A stretch of 22,698 nt of DNA from Ignavibacteriales bacterium. GTDB taxonomy: Bacteria; Bacteroidota; Ignavibacteria; Ignavibacteriales; Ignavibacteriaceae. Positions 1 to 8,807 of the stretch are shown piece by piece. The notes beneath the pieces are model-generated. The model saw only the letters and a program-made list of their open reading frames with translations, was not told the DNA's origin and did not search any database. Every line of letters begins with the position of its first letter. Position 1 is the stretch's first letter. The stretch lies in contig JAGUXE010000148.1 of NCBI GenBank assembly GCA_020061995.1, forward strand, positions 1 to 22,698, written 5' to 3'. The position numbers were made by a program, and so were the translations under genes.

Positions 1-1
1 C

Positions 2-94
2 TTTAATGCTTCTAACTTATCAACGGGAATTTATTTTTATCGACTTCAAAGTGGTTCGTTTGTAGAAACCAAAAAGTTTTTACTCGTTAAATAA
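2..94 (+). CDS. C-terminal end of a T9SS type A sorting-domain protein (5' part outside window)
   Basis: The frame is open from the window edge and ends at TAA 92-94. The last 30 residues contain '[15 protein letters not shown]' followed by 'ETKKFLLVK', the usual end of the T9SS type A C-terminal sorting domain: two beta strands and a basic Lys-Lys tail. In the known family this domain directs export across the outer membrane and is removed by the sortase PorU. Nothing of the functional part of the protein lies in the window, so its activity is unknown. A strong terminator follows 30 bp after the stop. Confidence 0.85.
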   Translation, partial: FNASNLSTGIYFYRLQSGSFVETKKFLLVK

Positions 95-124
95 AATATC
101 GGTATAGAATAATTCGAAAGTCTT

Positions 125-154
125 AAAAACCTCTGAAAATATCAGAGGTTTTTT
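125..154 (+). terminator. Rho-independent terminator
   Basis: A perfect 12-bp stem has arms at 125-136 and 142-153, a 5-nt loop and a run of T after the second arm. The core is AACCTCTGA / TCAGAGGTT. It sits 30 bp after the stop of the upstream partial gene and clearly ends that transcript. Confidence 0.85.
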
Positions 155-463
155 ATTAACATTTTAGAATTGGGAATTGAAATTTCGAATTTTGAGGAAT
201 TCTTAGTTTAAAGCAATCATTAATTAAGTCAAACATTTGCGCTATTACATTTACTTAAACCAAATATCAATTTCAACCTCATTTAGTAATGAATATTGTA
301 CGAAATGTATCATAATTTGTAAAATCAATATTAAATCTAAAGTTTTTTAATTAGAAGAATTTAGTATTCTGATAGATTTTAAAGAATTTATATTTAATCT
401 CATTTTGGCACTGTTATTGTTATTGTTGAGCGACATTTAATTTATATTCAAAGGGAGAGAATA
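155..463. other. Intergenic region, about 310 bp, no gene seen
   Basis: Very AT-rich. Only very short open frames are present, such as an 8-codon one beginning at the ATG near 290. No tRNA-like or strong hairpin structure was recognised. It must carry the promoter and leader of the ricin-domain gene at 464, but I found no exact TAnnTTTG box. A Shine-Dalgarno GGGAGA lies at 453-458. Confidence 0.5.
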
Positions 464-1543
464 ATGAAACAAATCACAATTGCACTTTTTTTACTTTTCG
501 TAACAAATTCACTTATCGCTCAAGTTTTCATAAGAAACGGACAATATATTGTTGTATCCGCAGTTAATGAAAGAGTACTTGATGTTGCACATGAGAAAAA
601 AGAGAACGGAGTTAATATTTTGGTTTGGGATCACACAGGCAACGATAACCAAGTCTTCGATATGAACTTCGATGAAAGTGGAGTTTTTAGTCTCATCGCA
701 AAACATTCAAATAGAAGCTTATCTGTATACAATAATGATAATAAAGATTTATCAAACATTGTCCAAATGGATTTTACAAAAAGTACCGGACAATTTTTTA
801 AGTTGGAACCGGTCGGTAGAACAGATATGTTCAAAATTGTTAATGTCTCAAGTGATAAAGCATTAACAGTTGATCCTAGCAGTGGGAATGTTATTCTAAT
901 GTCAAAAATCACTGAAGATGGCTCAAATGGAAATCTAAATCAATATTGGAGATTCTCGCAAAGAGTCTCATTTGCTAACACAAAATCTAAAAAATATATT
1001 GATGTTCCCAATGGTTCTCAAGATAATGGAGCCAAACTTATTATTTATGATAGCAACAATGGGAAAAATCAAGCGTTTGATCTTATCTCGGTTGCTAATT
1101 CTGATGATTATTACATAAGAAATGTAAACTCAAAAAAATACTTAGGCTTAACCGATAATAAAGTTGATGCCGGTGTGCAAATTGAACAACAAAATTTTAC
1201 AGGTGCTACAACTCAAAGATTTCTACTTGAAGGTATAGCAGATTTTACTTATAAAATTGTCCCGAGTGGTTCTGCTCTTGCTTTAGATATTCGTTTTCAA
1301 GATACTAAAAACGGTAGTTCCATTGTTCTTGATGCTAAACAACCTTCATCAAGTCAGAATTGGATAATGTACAGCTATAATCCACAAAAAAAATCTGATG
1401 CAGCAAAACAGTTAAAGAATGAAATTAAAGATGCAGGTAAAGATGCAGGAAATAAAGTCATAGAAACAGGCGGTAAAGCTGTCGAAAAAACAAAAGAAGT
1501 CACTAAAAAAGCTAAGGACAAATTGAAAAAGTTATTTAAATAA
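464..1543 (+). CDS. Secreted protein with two ricin-type beta-trefoil domains and a Lys/Ala-rich helical tail
   Basis: An N-terminal signal peptide (residues about 1-20, hydrophobic, ending LIAQ) predicts export to the periplasm or cell surface. Two ricin-B-like trefoils follow, residues about 22-165 and 166-304. The evidence is six spaced QxW/QxF-like repeat ends: NQVF, GQFF, NQYW, then NQAF, TQRF, SQNW. Such domains usually bind sugars; no sugar specificity can be read here. Residues about 310-359 are a charged Ala/Lys/Glu-rich stretch that should form an amphipathic helix and resembles LEA-like tails. There is no T9SS sorting domain, unlike several neighbours, so it is probably periplasmic or attached through its helical tail (inference). 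The ATG start is supported by GGGAGA 6-11 nt upstream. The gene stands alone, with a hairpin 30 bp after the stop. Confidence 0.8.
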   Translation: MKQITIALFLLFVTNSLIAQVFIRNGQYIVVSAVNERVLDVAHEKKENGVNILVWDHTGNDNQVFDMNFDESGVFSLIAKHSNRSLSVYNNDNKDLSNIVQMDFTKSTGQFFKLEPVGRTDMFKIVNVSSDKALTVDPSSGNVILMSKITEDGSNGNLNQYWRFSQRVSFANTKSKKYIDVPNGSQDNGAKLIIYDSNNGKNQAFDLISVANSDDYYIRNVNSKKYLGLTDNKVDAGVQIEQQNFTGATTQRFLLEGIADFTYKIVPSGSALALDIRFQDTKNGSSIVLDAKQPSSSQNWIMYSYNPQKKSDAAKQLKNEIKDAGKDAGNKVIETGGKAVEKTKEVTKKAKDKLKKLFK

Positions 1544-1573
1544 AAGAGATATAATAATTCTTTTATATTATTA

Positions 1574-1643
1574 ACTGAGACTGTCTCAAAGTTGACAACA
1601 AATCTAGGACGATTATTTACTTTAGAGACAGTCTCAGTCTTTT
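1574..1643 (+). terminator. Long inverted repeat with nested palindromes, probable terminator or small repeat element
   Basis: The arms at 1574-1592 and 1619-1638 pair over about 19 bp with one extra base, and TTTT follows the second arm. Each arm holds its own short palindrome, GAGAC-T-GTCTC and GAGAC-A-GTCTC. The 26-bp loop is long for a simple terminator. Its place 30 bp after the ricin-domain gene fits a terminator. The arm structure also looks like a miniature mobile repeat. Confidence 0.6.
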
Positions 1644-1806
1644 AAATCTAATCCTCCAGAATCGTTCTCCCTTCAAATAGAGTTTCTCATACAAAAAATT
1701 CGAATTGACAGATTCAAGTAAATCTTACGAATCCACTCACAAATATTTAACTAAAGTCTGTTATATTTCAAAAAAGAATTAATAAACGTTTGAAGGGGAA
1801 TAAGTC

Positions 1807-3096
1807 TTGTTTGATTTATTTATTGTTTTTGCGTTAATCTTATTACACGGTTTATTGGCGATGATTGAAATTTCATTTATCGCATCAAAAAAAATAAGAC
1901 TCCAGGAGAGAAAAAACAGCGGGGATAAATCGGCTGATGCTGTATTAAAACTTTTGGTTGAACCTGAAAAATTTCTTTCAATAATTCAAACAGGAATAAC
2001 GCTATTAGCGATCTTAGTTGGTGTTTACGGGGGAGCCAAATTTGTAACCGATATTGCTCCATTCTTTTTACAATTTGGTATTTCCACATCATTAGCAAAT
2101 CAGCTATCACTTATTTTTGTGGTAGGGGTATCATCTTACCTATCAATTATTTTTGGCGATTTAGTTCCTAAAACAATTGCGCTGAATAATCCGGAACGCA
2201 TCGCTTCTTTATTTGCTCCGGCTGTAAAATTACTATTATTCATTGGTTATCCATTTGTCACGATATTGACTTTATCCACAAAGTTTTTTTTAAGAATATT
2301 TTTTATAAAAAAGAAAATCGAACCGTCAATAACTGAAGAAGAACTGCGAATAATGATAACTATGGGAACCGAGCAAGGTGTGCTTCATAATAGAGAATCA
2401 GAAATTCTTCATAGTATCTTGCGCTTTAACGATATAACGGCTGAAGTTCTTATGACCCCTCGCAGTGAAATTGTTTGGATCGATTATAACGAACCGCCAA
2501 CACAGATTTATCAAAAGATGATAACTCATGAATTTAGCCGCTATCCCGTTTGCGAAGGAAGCATTGATAATATTTTAGGAATTATTTCCATGAAGGAATT
2601 TTTAATTCAATATAACTCCACTGCTCCTTTTAAAATGGAAAACATTCTTTTTGATCCTCTAATTATTTCAGGTGATGTTGATGCGTTAAGTCTTTTAGAC
2701 AAATTCAGAGATTCACGAAGTTATGTTGCGGTAATAGTAGATGATGAACGAAGTGTTAAAGGAATGATTGCTTTGCACGATCTTTTAGTTCATATAGTAG
2801 GTGAGTTACCCGATAATTATGAAACTGATGATGACAAGTTTTTCCGGCGAGATGATGGTTCTTACCTTGTCGATGCTAATTTCCGTACTTCAGAAATCCA
2901 AAAACTACTCCCCATTTCGTTTAATGAAGATTCATTTGGTACTATAGGCGGATTGATTGTTTCGCGGTTGGGACATATACCAAAAGTCGGCGATAGAATT
3001 ATTGAGCAGAATTATCTTTTTGAAATTGTTGATATGGATGGAATAAAAGTCGACAAAGTTTTAGTTTCACTTTATCGAAAAACCGTTTACATCTAA
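1807..3096 (+). CDS. CNNM/CorC (HlyC/TlyC-type) membrane protein with CBS pair
   Basis: Three parts of the family are visible in order. A DUF21/CNNM transmembrane domain covers residues about 1-170, with several hydrophobic helices and the conserved 'GDLVPKTIAL' at 117-126. Two CBS domains follow from about 210 to 330, opening with 'MTPRSEIVWID'. A CorC/HlyC C-terminal domain covers about 345-429. At 429 residues it has the normal length. Relatives are linked to Mg2+ (and Co2+) efflux or homeostasis in the inner membrane, with CBS domains sensing nucleotides; the old name 'hemolysin' is probably misleading. The start is TTG: GAAGGGG at 1792-1798 is well placed, and the next Met would remove most of the first membrane helix. 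It is monocistronic by spacing, with a hairpin 24 bp after the stop. Confidence 0.9.
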   Translation: MFDLFIVFALILLHGLLAMIEISFIASKKIRLQERKNSGDKSADAVLKLLVEPEKFLSIIQTGITLLAILVGVYGGAKFVTDIAPFFLQFGISTSLANQLSLIFVVGVSSYLSIIFGDLVPKTIALNNPERIASLFAPAVKLLLFIGYPFVTILTLSTKFFLRIFFIKKKIEPSITEEELRIMITMGTEQGVLHNRESEILHSILRFNDITAEVLMTPRSEIVWIDYNEPPTQIYQKMITHEFSRYPVCEGSIDNILGIISMKEFLIQYNSTAPFKMENILFDPLIISGDVDALSLLDKFRDSRSYVAVIVDDERSVKGMIALHDLLVHIVGELPDNYETDDDKFFRRDDGSYLVDANFRTSEIQKLLPISFNEDSFGTIGGLIVSRLGHIPKVGDRIIEQNYLFEIVDMDGIKVDKVLVSLYRKTVYI

Positions 3097-3120
3097 CCAA
3101 TCAAGTAATCATTCCCGTAG

Positions 3121-3146
3121 GGAACGGTCGAGACCGTTCCGTTTTT
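3121..3146 (+). terminator. Rho-independent terminator
   Basis: GGAACGGT pairs with ACCGTTCC (8 bp, 4-nt loop CGAG) and is followed by GTTTTT. It lies 24 bp after the CNNM gene stop. Its sequence resembles the hairpin at 4750-4771. Confidence 0.8.
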
Positions 3147-3209
3147 CCTAAGATGTCCCAATTATCCTTCCAAATCTTAGCATTTTTTTTTGTATTCAGA
3201 TTTTGTTTT

Positions 3210-3225
3210 TAAACAATATTGTTTA
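3210..3225. promoter_or_regulatory. Perfect 16-bp palindrome, candidate operator
   Basis: TAAACAATATTGTTTA is a perfect dyad with no spacer, about 100 bp upstream of the T9SS cargo gene at 3326 and downstream of the terminator at 3121-3146. That position suits a dimeric repressor or activator site. No regulator was identified. Confidence 0.35.
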
Positions 3226-3325
3226 TTATAACACCATTAAATTTAATCCGATGGCAATCCTTTTCCCGTAGATAAAATAAAAGTTTTCGAGTACAATTAT
3301 TTCTTAACAAATAAGGGTAAAATAA

Positions 3326-4636
3326 ATGAGAACAAAATACTACATGGTTATAAGTTATTTTATCGTCGGGCTGATGTCACTAAGTGTGAGCATTAAGGCA
3401 CAGAGTAGTGACTACGAAAACAATGCATCTCTTGATTCACTGCTTGAAGTTGTGGTTCCAAACAATTACTCAACAACTCCCGGGACAGCATCATTTGTTG
3501 GTCCATTTTCAACAACAGCAAGAAGATATCAAATGTTAATACATGAAGATCAGCTTACTGCATTATTAGGAAAAGATTTATCTTCAATCAATTTCAGAAT
3601 TCCTACTTCTGCTACTGCAGCATGGCCAGCAAGTTCCTTTACAATTTCGTCCTACTCTATTTATCTTGGACTAAGTGTTCCCCCTGCAAACCGCAGCCTT
3701 ACATTTACGGAAAACATAGCGGGTCCTCAAACAATGGTTAGATCCGGTGCATTAGAAATAAAGGCCGGAGACTATCCTTTTGGCGGAAGTCCGAATTTAT
3801 GGGGAGGTGATATTGTCTTCCAGAACCCTTATACATACTCAGGTGGTCATTTATTAATAGAAATTGTACATGAAGGATACACCGGTACGTCAAGATCAGT
3901 GGATGCAATTGGAACTGCAATAACCGGATATGGGAGTTTATTTTCTGCACTTTGGGCTTCAAGTTTAACAGCTTTAACCGGTCTACAGGGAAATTTTGCA
4001 GTAACAAAAATTAATGGAGTAAACATCATTCCTGTTGAACTTACTTCTTTCACAGCACAAGTAAGCGGAAAAAGTATAGAACTAAAATGGACAACAGCAT
4101 CTGAAACGAATAACAGAGGTTTTGAAATAGAAAGAGCTGATTTTTTAGAATCAGGAATAAAAGAGTGGCTTCAAGTCGGTTTTGTTGATGGGAATGGAAC
4201 TACTTCTGAAATTCAATCATATACATTTACTGATAATTTATTAACCACCGGAAAATATCTATATCGATTGAAGCAAATCGACTTTGATGGAACGATTAAT
4301 TATTCAAATGAAATCGAGTCGGGAACAATTCTCCCTGATGAATATATTTTATACCAAAACTACCCGAATCCGTTTAATCCAACTACAATAATAAAATTTG
4401 CATTGCCTGAATTAGCACGAGATTTATCTAATAGGAGCAATCTCTCATTTGTAACATTAACTATATTTGACCTGCTTGGTAATAAAGTAGCAACTCTCAT
4501 TAATGAAGCAAAAGATCCTGGTGTTTATGAAATTGAATTCGATGCAAATAAATACGGTTTATCAAGTGGTGTTTATTTGTATAAGCTTATTACAAACAAT
4601 TTTACTTCAACCAAAAAGTTTGTGTTGATGAAATAG
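3326..4636 (+). CDS. T9SS type A sorting-domain protein, function unknown
   Basis: The signal peptide spans residues about 1-25 (hydrophobic, ending IKAQ). Residues about 40-230 form a Ser/Thr/Gly-rich beta region that I cannot assign. Residues about 232-330 look like the fibronectin-like module often placed before T9SS sorting domains, with 'VELTSFTA', 'LKWTTASETNNRGFEIER' and 'YRLKQIDFDG'. The CTD starts at 'YQNYPNPFNPTT' (about 342-353) and ends 'TSTKKFVLMK'. The protein should be exported to the cell surface or medium. The CTD has an extra segment of about 13 residues after 'FALPE', compared with the CTD of the gene at 16452. AAGGG at 3313-3317 supports the ATG. No enzymatic motif was seen. 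Confidence 0.85.
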   Translation: MRTKYYMVISYFIVGLMSLSVSIKAQSSDYENNASLDSLLEVVVPNNYSTTPGTASFVGPFSTTARRYQMLIHEDQLTALLGKDLSSINFRIPTSATAAWPASSFTISSYSIYLGLSVPPANRSLTFTENIAGPQTMVRSGALEIKAGDYPFGGSPNLWGGDIVFQNPYTYSGGHLLIEIVHEGYTGTSRSVDAIGTAITGYGSLFSALWASSLTALTGLQGNFAVTKINGVNIIPVELTSFTAQVSGKSIELKWTTASETNNRGFEIERADFLESGIKEWLQVGFVDGNGTTSEIQSYTFTDNLLTTGKYLYRLKQIDFDGTINYSNEIESGTILPDEYILYQNYPNPFNPTTIIKFALPELARDLSNRSNLSFVTLTIFDLLGNKVATLINEAKDPGVYEIEFDANKYGLSSGVYLYKLITNNFTSTKKFVLMK

Positions 4637-4749
4637 TTTTATGTGGTTGTCCCTAAAGCAAAACATTTTATCTGTAAAAGGATAGGAATAGATACAATTT
4701 GAGATGACTTCATTAGTTCAAGGGAGTGAAATCTTAGTTAAATTAAAAA

Positions 4750-4771
4750 GGGAACAGCCGTAACTGTTCCC
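4750..4771 (-). terminator. Rho-independent terminator of the symporter gene
   Basis: GGGAACAG pairs with CTGTTCCC (8 bp, 6-nt loop). Read on the minus strand the stem is followed directly by TTTTT, so it mainly ends the symporter transcript (stop at 4813). On the plus strand only TTAATT follows, so it may also stop read-through from the T9SS gene ending at 4636. Confidence 0.8.
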
Positions 4772-4812
4772 TTAATTAAATTTTTACTACCAGTAAAACA
4801 TTTATTTTTTAA

Positions 4813-6156
4813 TCATTCTCCAATCTCTTCAATATTTCCGTCCCACAAATATTTTTTAGTTTCATTAACCAAAACTGTACTTAATAAAAGGAGTGAAACC
4901 AAATTGGGAATCGCCATTAACGCGTTTGTAATATCTGAAAAAGTCCAAACAATATTTAATGAGAGGACCGAACCAATCATTACAAATGCTACCCAAAGAT
5001 ATCTGTATGGTTTAATCACTTTACTTCCGAATAAGTATTCAGCCGCTTTTTCTCCATAGTACGACCAACCTAAAATTGTTGAAAAAACAAAAGTCAATAA
5101 TCCGAAAGTTAAAAGAATCGGACCGAAATAACTTAAATCACTAAAAGCCTTTTTTGTTAATGCCGCCCCTGAATAACCGTGAATCCATTCACCTGAATTA
5201 ACTATAACAAGTCCAGTAACTGCACAAACAACTACTGTATCCCAAAATGTTCCAGTTGATGAAACGAGCGCTTGTCTAATCGGATTTTTGGTTTGTGCCG
5301 CAGCAGCCACAATCGGAGCACTTCCTAAACCTGATTCATTAGAGAACAATCCGCGAGCTATTCCAAATCGAATTGCTTCCCGAACACCGGCGCCAACAAA
5401 TCCGCCAACAACTGCATGCCCGGTAAATGCACTTTCGAAAATAAGGAGTAATGATGTTGGGATTCCCTCATAATTAATAAAAAGTATAATCACACAACCA
5501 AGGAAATAAGTTATAGCCATAAACGGTACTAATTTTTCGCAAACTTTTGCAATAGATTTAATACCCCCTATAATTACTGATGCCGTTAGAATTGTAAGAA
5601 TTCCCCCCGTTATCCATTGAGGGATTTGAAACGATTCGTACACCAAAGTTGAAATCGAATTTGCTTGAACCATATTGCCTATACCGAACGCTGTAACTGA
5701 TGTAAATCCTGCAAACAGAACCGCAAGCCATTTCATCTTTAATCCACGTTCGATAACATACATTGGTCCGCCGGACATGGAACCATCTTCTGCTGTTACT
5801 CTATATTTTACAGAAAGAAGAGCTTCTGCATATTTTGTTGCAATTCCGAATACACCTGTAAGCCACATCCACATAACAGCACCGGGACCACCGGCTGCTA
5901 TAGCTGTTGAAACGCCTACGATATTTCCTGTACCAATGGTTGCAGCAAGTGCAGTAGTTAAAGCTCCAAATTGACTTATATCCCCTTTTCCTTCGCACCC
6001 TCTTTTTAAAGAAATTTTTATCGCAGTGAAAATGTAGCGTTGAATGAATTTTAACCTGAACGTCAAAAAAAGATGTGTACCGAATAGAAGAATGATTAAA
6101 GGATAACCCCAGAGTAAATCACTAATCTGAACTAACAAATTTTCGATTGTTTCCAT
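4813..6156 (-). CDS. Alanine/glycine:cation (Na+) symporter, AGCS family
   Basis: Inner-membrane amino acid:Na+ symporter of the AGCS (AlsT/DagA-like) family, which takes up alanine or glycine. At 447 residues it has the usual length. Conserved blocks are visible: 'ATIGTGNIVGV' at about 72-82, 'GGPGAVMWMW' at 89-98, 'MSGGPMYVIERG' at 127-138 and the family signature 'FSNESGLGSAP' near 271-281. About ten hydrophobic helices are spread along the chain. The ATG at 6156 is preceded on its strand by an AAGGTG Shine-Dalgarno sequence. It lies 64 bp downstream of the glycogen phosphorylase gene on the same strand, but a hairpin separates them, so co-transcription may be limited. The exact substrate cannot be read from sequence. 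Confidence 0.93.
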   Translation of the reverse strand: METIENLLVQISDLLWGYPLIILLFGTHLFLTFRLKFIQRYIFTAIKISLKRGCEGKGDISQFGALTTALAATIGTGNIVGVSTAIAAGGPGAVMWMWLTGVFGIATKYAEALLSVKYRVTAEDGSMSGGPMYVIERGLKMKWLAVLFAGFTSVTAFGIGNMVQANSISTLVYESFQIPQWITGGILTILTASVIIGGIKSIAKVCEKLVPFMAITYFLGCVIILFINYEGIPTSLLLIFESAFTGHAVVGGFVGAGVREAIRFGIARGLFSNESGLGSAPIVAAAAQTKNPIRQALVSSTGTFWDTVVVCAVTGLVIVNSGEWIHGYSGAALTKKAFSDLSYFGPILLTFGLLTFVFSTILGWSYYGEKAAEYLFGSKVIKPYRYLWVAFVMIGSVLSLNIVWTFSDITNALMAIPNLVSLLLLSTVLVNETKKYLWDGNIEEIGE

Positions 6157-6189
6157 ATCACCTTTTTATTATTAAATGAGAGAGGGAAA

Positions 6190-6214
6190 TCCGGCTAATA
6201 AAATATTAGCCGGA
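6190..6214 (-). terminator. Perfect hairpin between glycogen phosphorylase and symporter genes
   Basis: TCCGGCTAATA pairs with TATTAGCCGGA (11 bp, loop AAA). It starts 6 nt after the phosphorylase stop on the minus strand. Only ATTTCCC follows, so the U-tract is poor. It could be a weak terminator, an attenuator or a 3'-end RNA-stabilising stem. Confidence 0.6.
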
Positions 6215-6220
6215 AAAATA

Positions 6221-8701
6221 TTATTGGATTTCTACTTTAACAGGTTTAACATCCCAAATATTATTTGCATACTCTGTAATTGAACGATCGCTTGAGAACT
6301 TACCGATTCTTGCAACATTCAGGATAGATTTGCGTGTCCATTTATCTTGATTTCGATATAAATCACTCACCCGCTCTTGAGCAGCGAGATATGAATCGAA
6401 GTCAGCGAATAAACAATAGTAGTCAACATTTAGAAGTCCATCAACTAACGGTTGGAAAATACCGGGTTCAAATAGACTGAAATGATTGTTTGAAATCATA
6501 TCGATAACACGTTTTAACACCGGATTATTTGCATAATAATCATAAGGTTTATAACCTGATTGCTTTAATTTAATTACTTCATCGGCAAGTAGACCAAAAA
6601 TGAAAATATTGTCATCCCCAATTTCTTCTCTCATCTCAACATTTGCTCCATCCATTGTTCCGATGGTTAAGGCACCATTCAAGGCAAACTTCATATTACC
6701 AGTTCCTGAAGCTTCAAATCCGGCAGTTGAAATTTGTTCAGAAAGATCAGAAGCCGGAATTATTTTTTCGGCTAAGGTAACTGAATAATTTTTCAAGAAG
6801 AATACTTTTAGTTTATCACCTATAGCTATGTCATTATTTACAACTTCGGCAACATTATTTATTAATTTAATTATCAATTTTGCCTGATAATATGCAGGAG
6901 CAGCTTTGCCTGCAAAAATTACCGTTCGTGGAACTATATCAGCATTCGGATTATCTTTGATTCTATTATACAATGCTATTATGTGAAGAACATTAAGTAG
7001 TTGACGTTTATACTCATGAAAACGTTTTATTTGTACATCAAATATTGAATTTGGATTTACTGAAACATTATGTTCTTTCTCTATATATTCGATCAAGAAT
7101 TTCTTGCTGATCCATTTTGCATTTACCCAATTCTCTATAAAGCTGTCGTTATCAACAAATTCTTCTAACTTTCGCAACTGAGAAAGATCCTTAACCCAAT
7201 CCGTACCGATTCTATCTGAAATTATTACCGATAAAAATGGATTGGCTGTTTTTAACCAACGACGTGGTGTAATTCCATTTGTAACATTAGTAAATTTCTC
7301 AGGGAATAATTTGAAGAAATGTGGGAAAAGTAATTCTTTTAATATTTCAGAATGAAGGGCAGCAACACCGTTAATAGAGTGTGAACCAACAATGGCAAGG
7401 TTAGCCATTCTAACTTTTTTCTCCCCTCCTTCTCTAATAATTGAAAGAAGTTCAAGAATTGTTCCGTCATTCGAATAGGTTAAACGTACCCAATCTAAAA
7501 ATCTTTGATTGATTTCATAGATTATTTGCATGTGACGGGGCAATAATTGTTCTATAATTGCAACCGACCATTCTTCCAAAGCCTCAGGAACAACTGTATG
7601 ATTAGTATATGCAAAAACCTTTGTTGTCAAATCCCATGCGTTATCCCATTTAATATTTTCTTGATCAACTAATATGCGCATCAACTCAGGGATGGCAATT
7701 ACCGGATGAGTATCATTTAATTGGATTGCTGTTTTCTCTGCAAACTTATCGAATGTTTTATGTTTAATCTTATATTTTCTTATAATATCCTGAAGAGTCG
7801 CAGAAACGAAGAAGTATTGCTGTTTTAATCTTAAAAATTTTCCCTGACTAAAAGTATCGTTCGGATAAAGAACTTTAGAAATATTTTCTGAATGATTTTT
7901 GCTTTCTACTGCAGCAAGATAATTTCCACTGTTAAATTCCTGAAAACTAAATTCTTGCGTTGCCTTAGCCTGCCATAAACGCAGGTTATTTACAGTGTTA
8001 TTTCGATAACCGGGGACGGGCACATCATAAGCAACGGCTAAGATATCTTCCGTATTAACCCAATCGAATTTAAATCTCCCTTTGTTATCTTCGTGCATTT
8101 CAACCTTACCGTAAAATTTCACTCGATAAGTTAATTCGCGTCGAAGAATCTCCCATGGATTCCCATAGGTCAACCAGTTATCTGGTATTTCAATTTGATT
8201 TCCTTTATCAATATCTTGTTTAAATATTCCATATTCATAACGTATTCCATATCCAAATGCAGGGAGTTCAAGAGTTGCCATAGAATCAAGAAAACATGCG
8301 GCAAGCCTTCCTAAGCCCCCATTACCGAGCCCCATATCGTTCTCTGAATCACGTATCTCTTCCAAATCAAATCCATCTTGCTTAAGGATATTGTAACACT
8401 CGTCATAATAATCCATGTTGATAAGTGCATTTCCTAGAAGACGACCCATTAAAAATTCTAAAGAAAGATAATAGACCCGTTTCGGATCTGTCTCCATATA
8501 CTTTTGTTGTGTTCGCAGCCACTTACGGACAAGCCTGTCACGAATAGACATAGAGAGTGCAAAGTATGCATCGTCTTGAACAGCAGTAATTTTATCTTTT
8601 ACCAGAATAAATTCCATGTGCTCAGCAAATTGATTTGAAAGAGAATAACTTTCAACTTGTTCAGTGTCGGTGAAAAAGATGGAGTTCTTTTTGGTACCCA
8701 T
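6221..8701 (-). CDS. glgP: Glycogen/starch/maltodextrin phosphorylase (GT35)
   Basis: Pyridoxal-phosphate enzyme that releases glucose-1-phosphate from the non-reducing ends of alpha-1,4-glucans in the cytoplasm (EC 2.4.1.1). At 826 residues it has typical length. Seen in sequence: 'LGNGGLGRLAACFLDS' near 100-120, the region 'AIQLNDTHPVIAIPELMR', and the PLP site 'GTGNMKFALNG' with Lys at about 671. The start is set at ATG 8701. A GTG six bases further upstream is in frame but lies inside the sequence GAGGTG, which is the Shine-Dalgarno sequence for the ATG. No other glycogen genes are nearby. A hairpin follows the stop. Confidence 0.95.
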   Translation of the reverse strand: MGTKKNSIFFTDTEQVESYSLSNQFAEHMEFILVKDKITAVQDDAYFALSMSIRDRLVRKWLRTQQKYMETDPKRVYYLSLEFLMGRLLGNALINMDYYDECYNILKQDGFDLEEIRDSENDMGLGNGGLGRLAACFLDSMATLELPAFGYGIRYEYGIFKQDIDKGNQIEIPDNWLTYGNPWEILRRELTYRVKFYGKVEMHEDNKGRFKFDWVNTEDILAVAYDVPVPGYRNNTVNNLRLWQAKATQEFSFQEFNSGNYLAAVESKNHSENISKVLYPNDTFSQGKFLRLKQQYFFVSATLQDIIRKYKIKHKTFDKFAEKTAIQLNDTHPVIAIPELMRILVDQENIKWDNAWDLTTKVFAYTNHTVVPEALEEWSVAIIEQLLPRHMQIIYEINQRFLDWVRLTYSNDGTILELLSIIREGGEKKVRMANLAIVGSHSINGVAALHSEILKELLFPHFFKLFPEKFTNVTNGITPRRWLKTANPFLSVIISDRIGTDWVKDLSQLRKLEEFVDNDSFIENWVNAKWISKKFLIEYIEKEHNVSVNPNSIFDVQIKRFHEYKRQLLNVLHIIALYNRIKDNPNADIVPRTVIFAGKAAPAYYQAKLIIKLINNVAEVVNNDIAIGDKLKVFFLKNYSVTLAEKIIPASDLSEQISTAGFEASGTGNMKFALNGALTIGTMDGANVEMREEIGDDNIFIFGLLADEVIKLKQSGYKPYDYYANNPVLKRVIDMISNNHFSLFEPGIFQPLVDGLLNVDYYCLFADFDSYLAAQERVSDLYRNQDKWTRKSILNVARIGKFSSDRSITEYANNIWDVKPVKVEIQ

Positions 8702-8807
8702 TATCACACCTCGTTTATATAGGATTGTTTTTGTTTAATTAGGAATTTCAAAATATGATTCTTTAACTATGATTAATTAAATAATTTTCCGGAAAGTCGC
8801 AATTAAA

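Noticed and set aside
1807..3096. Calling this protein a hemolysin
   Set aside because: The TlyC/HlyC label is historical. The DUF21-CBS-CorC architecture fits a CNNM-type ion transport protein.
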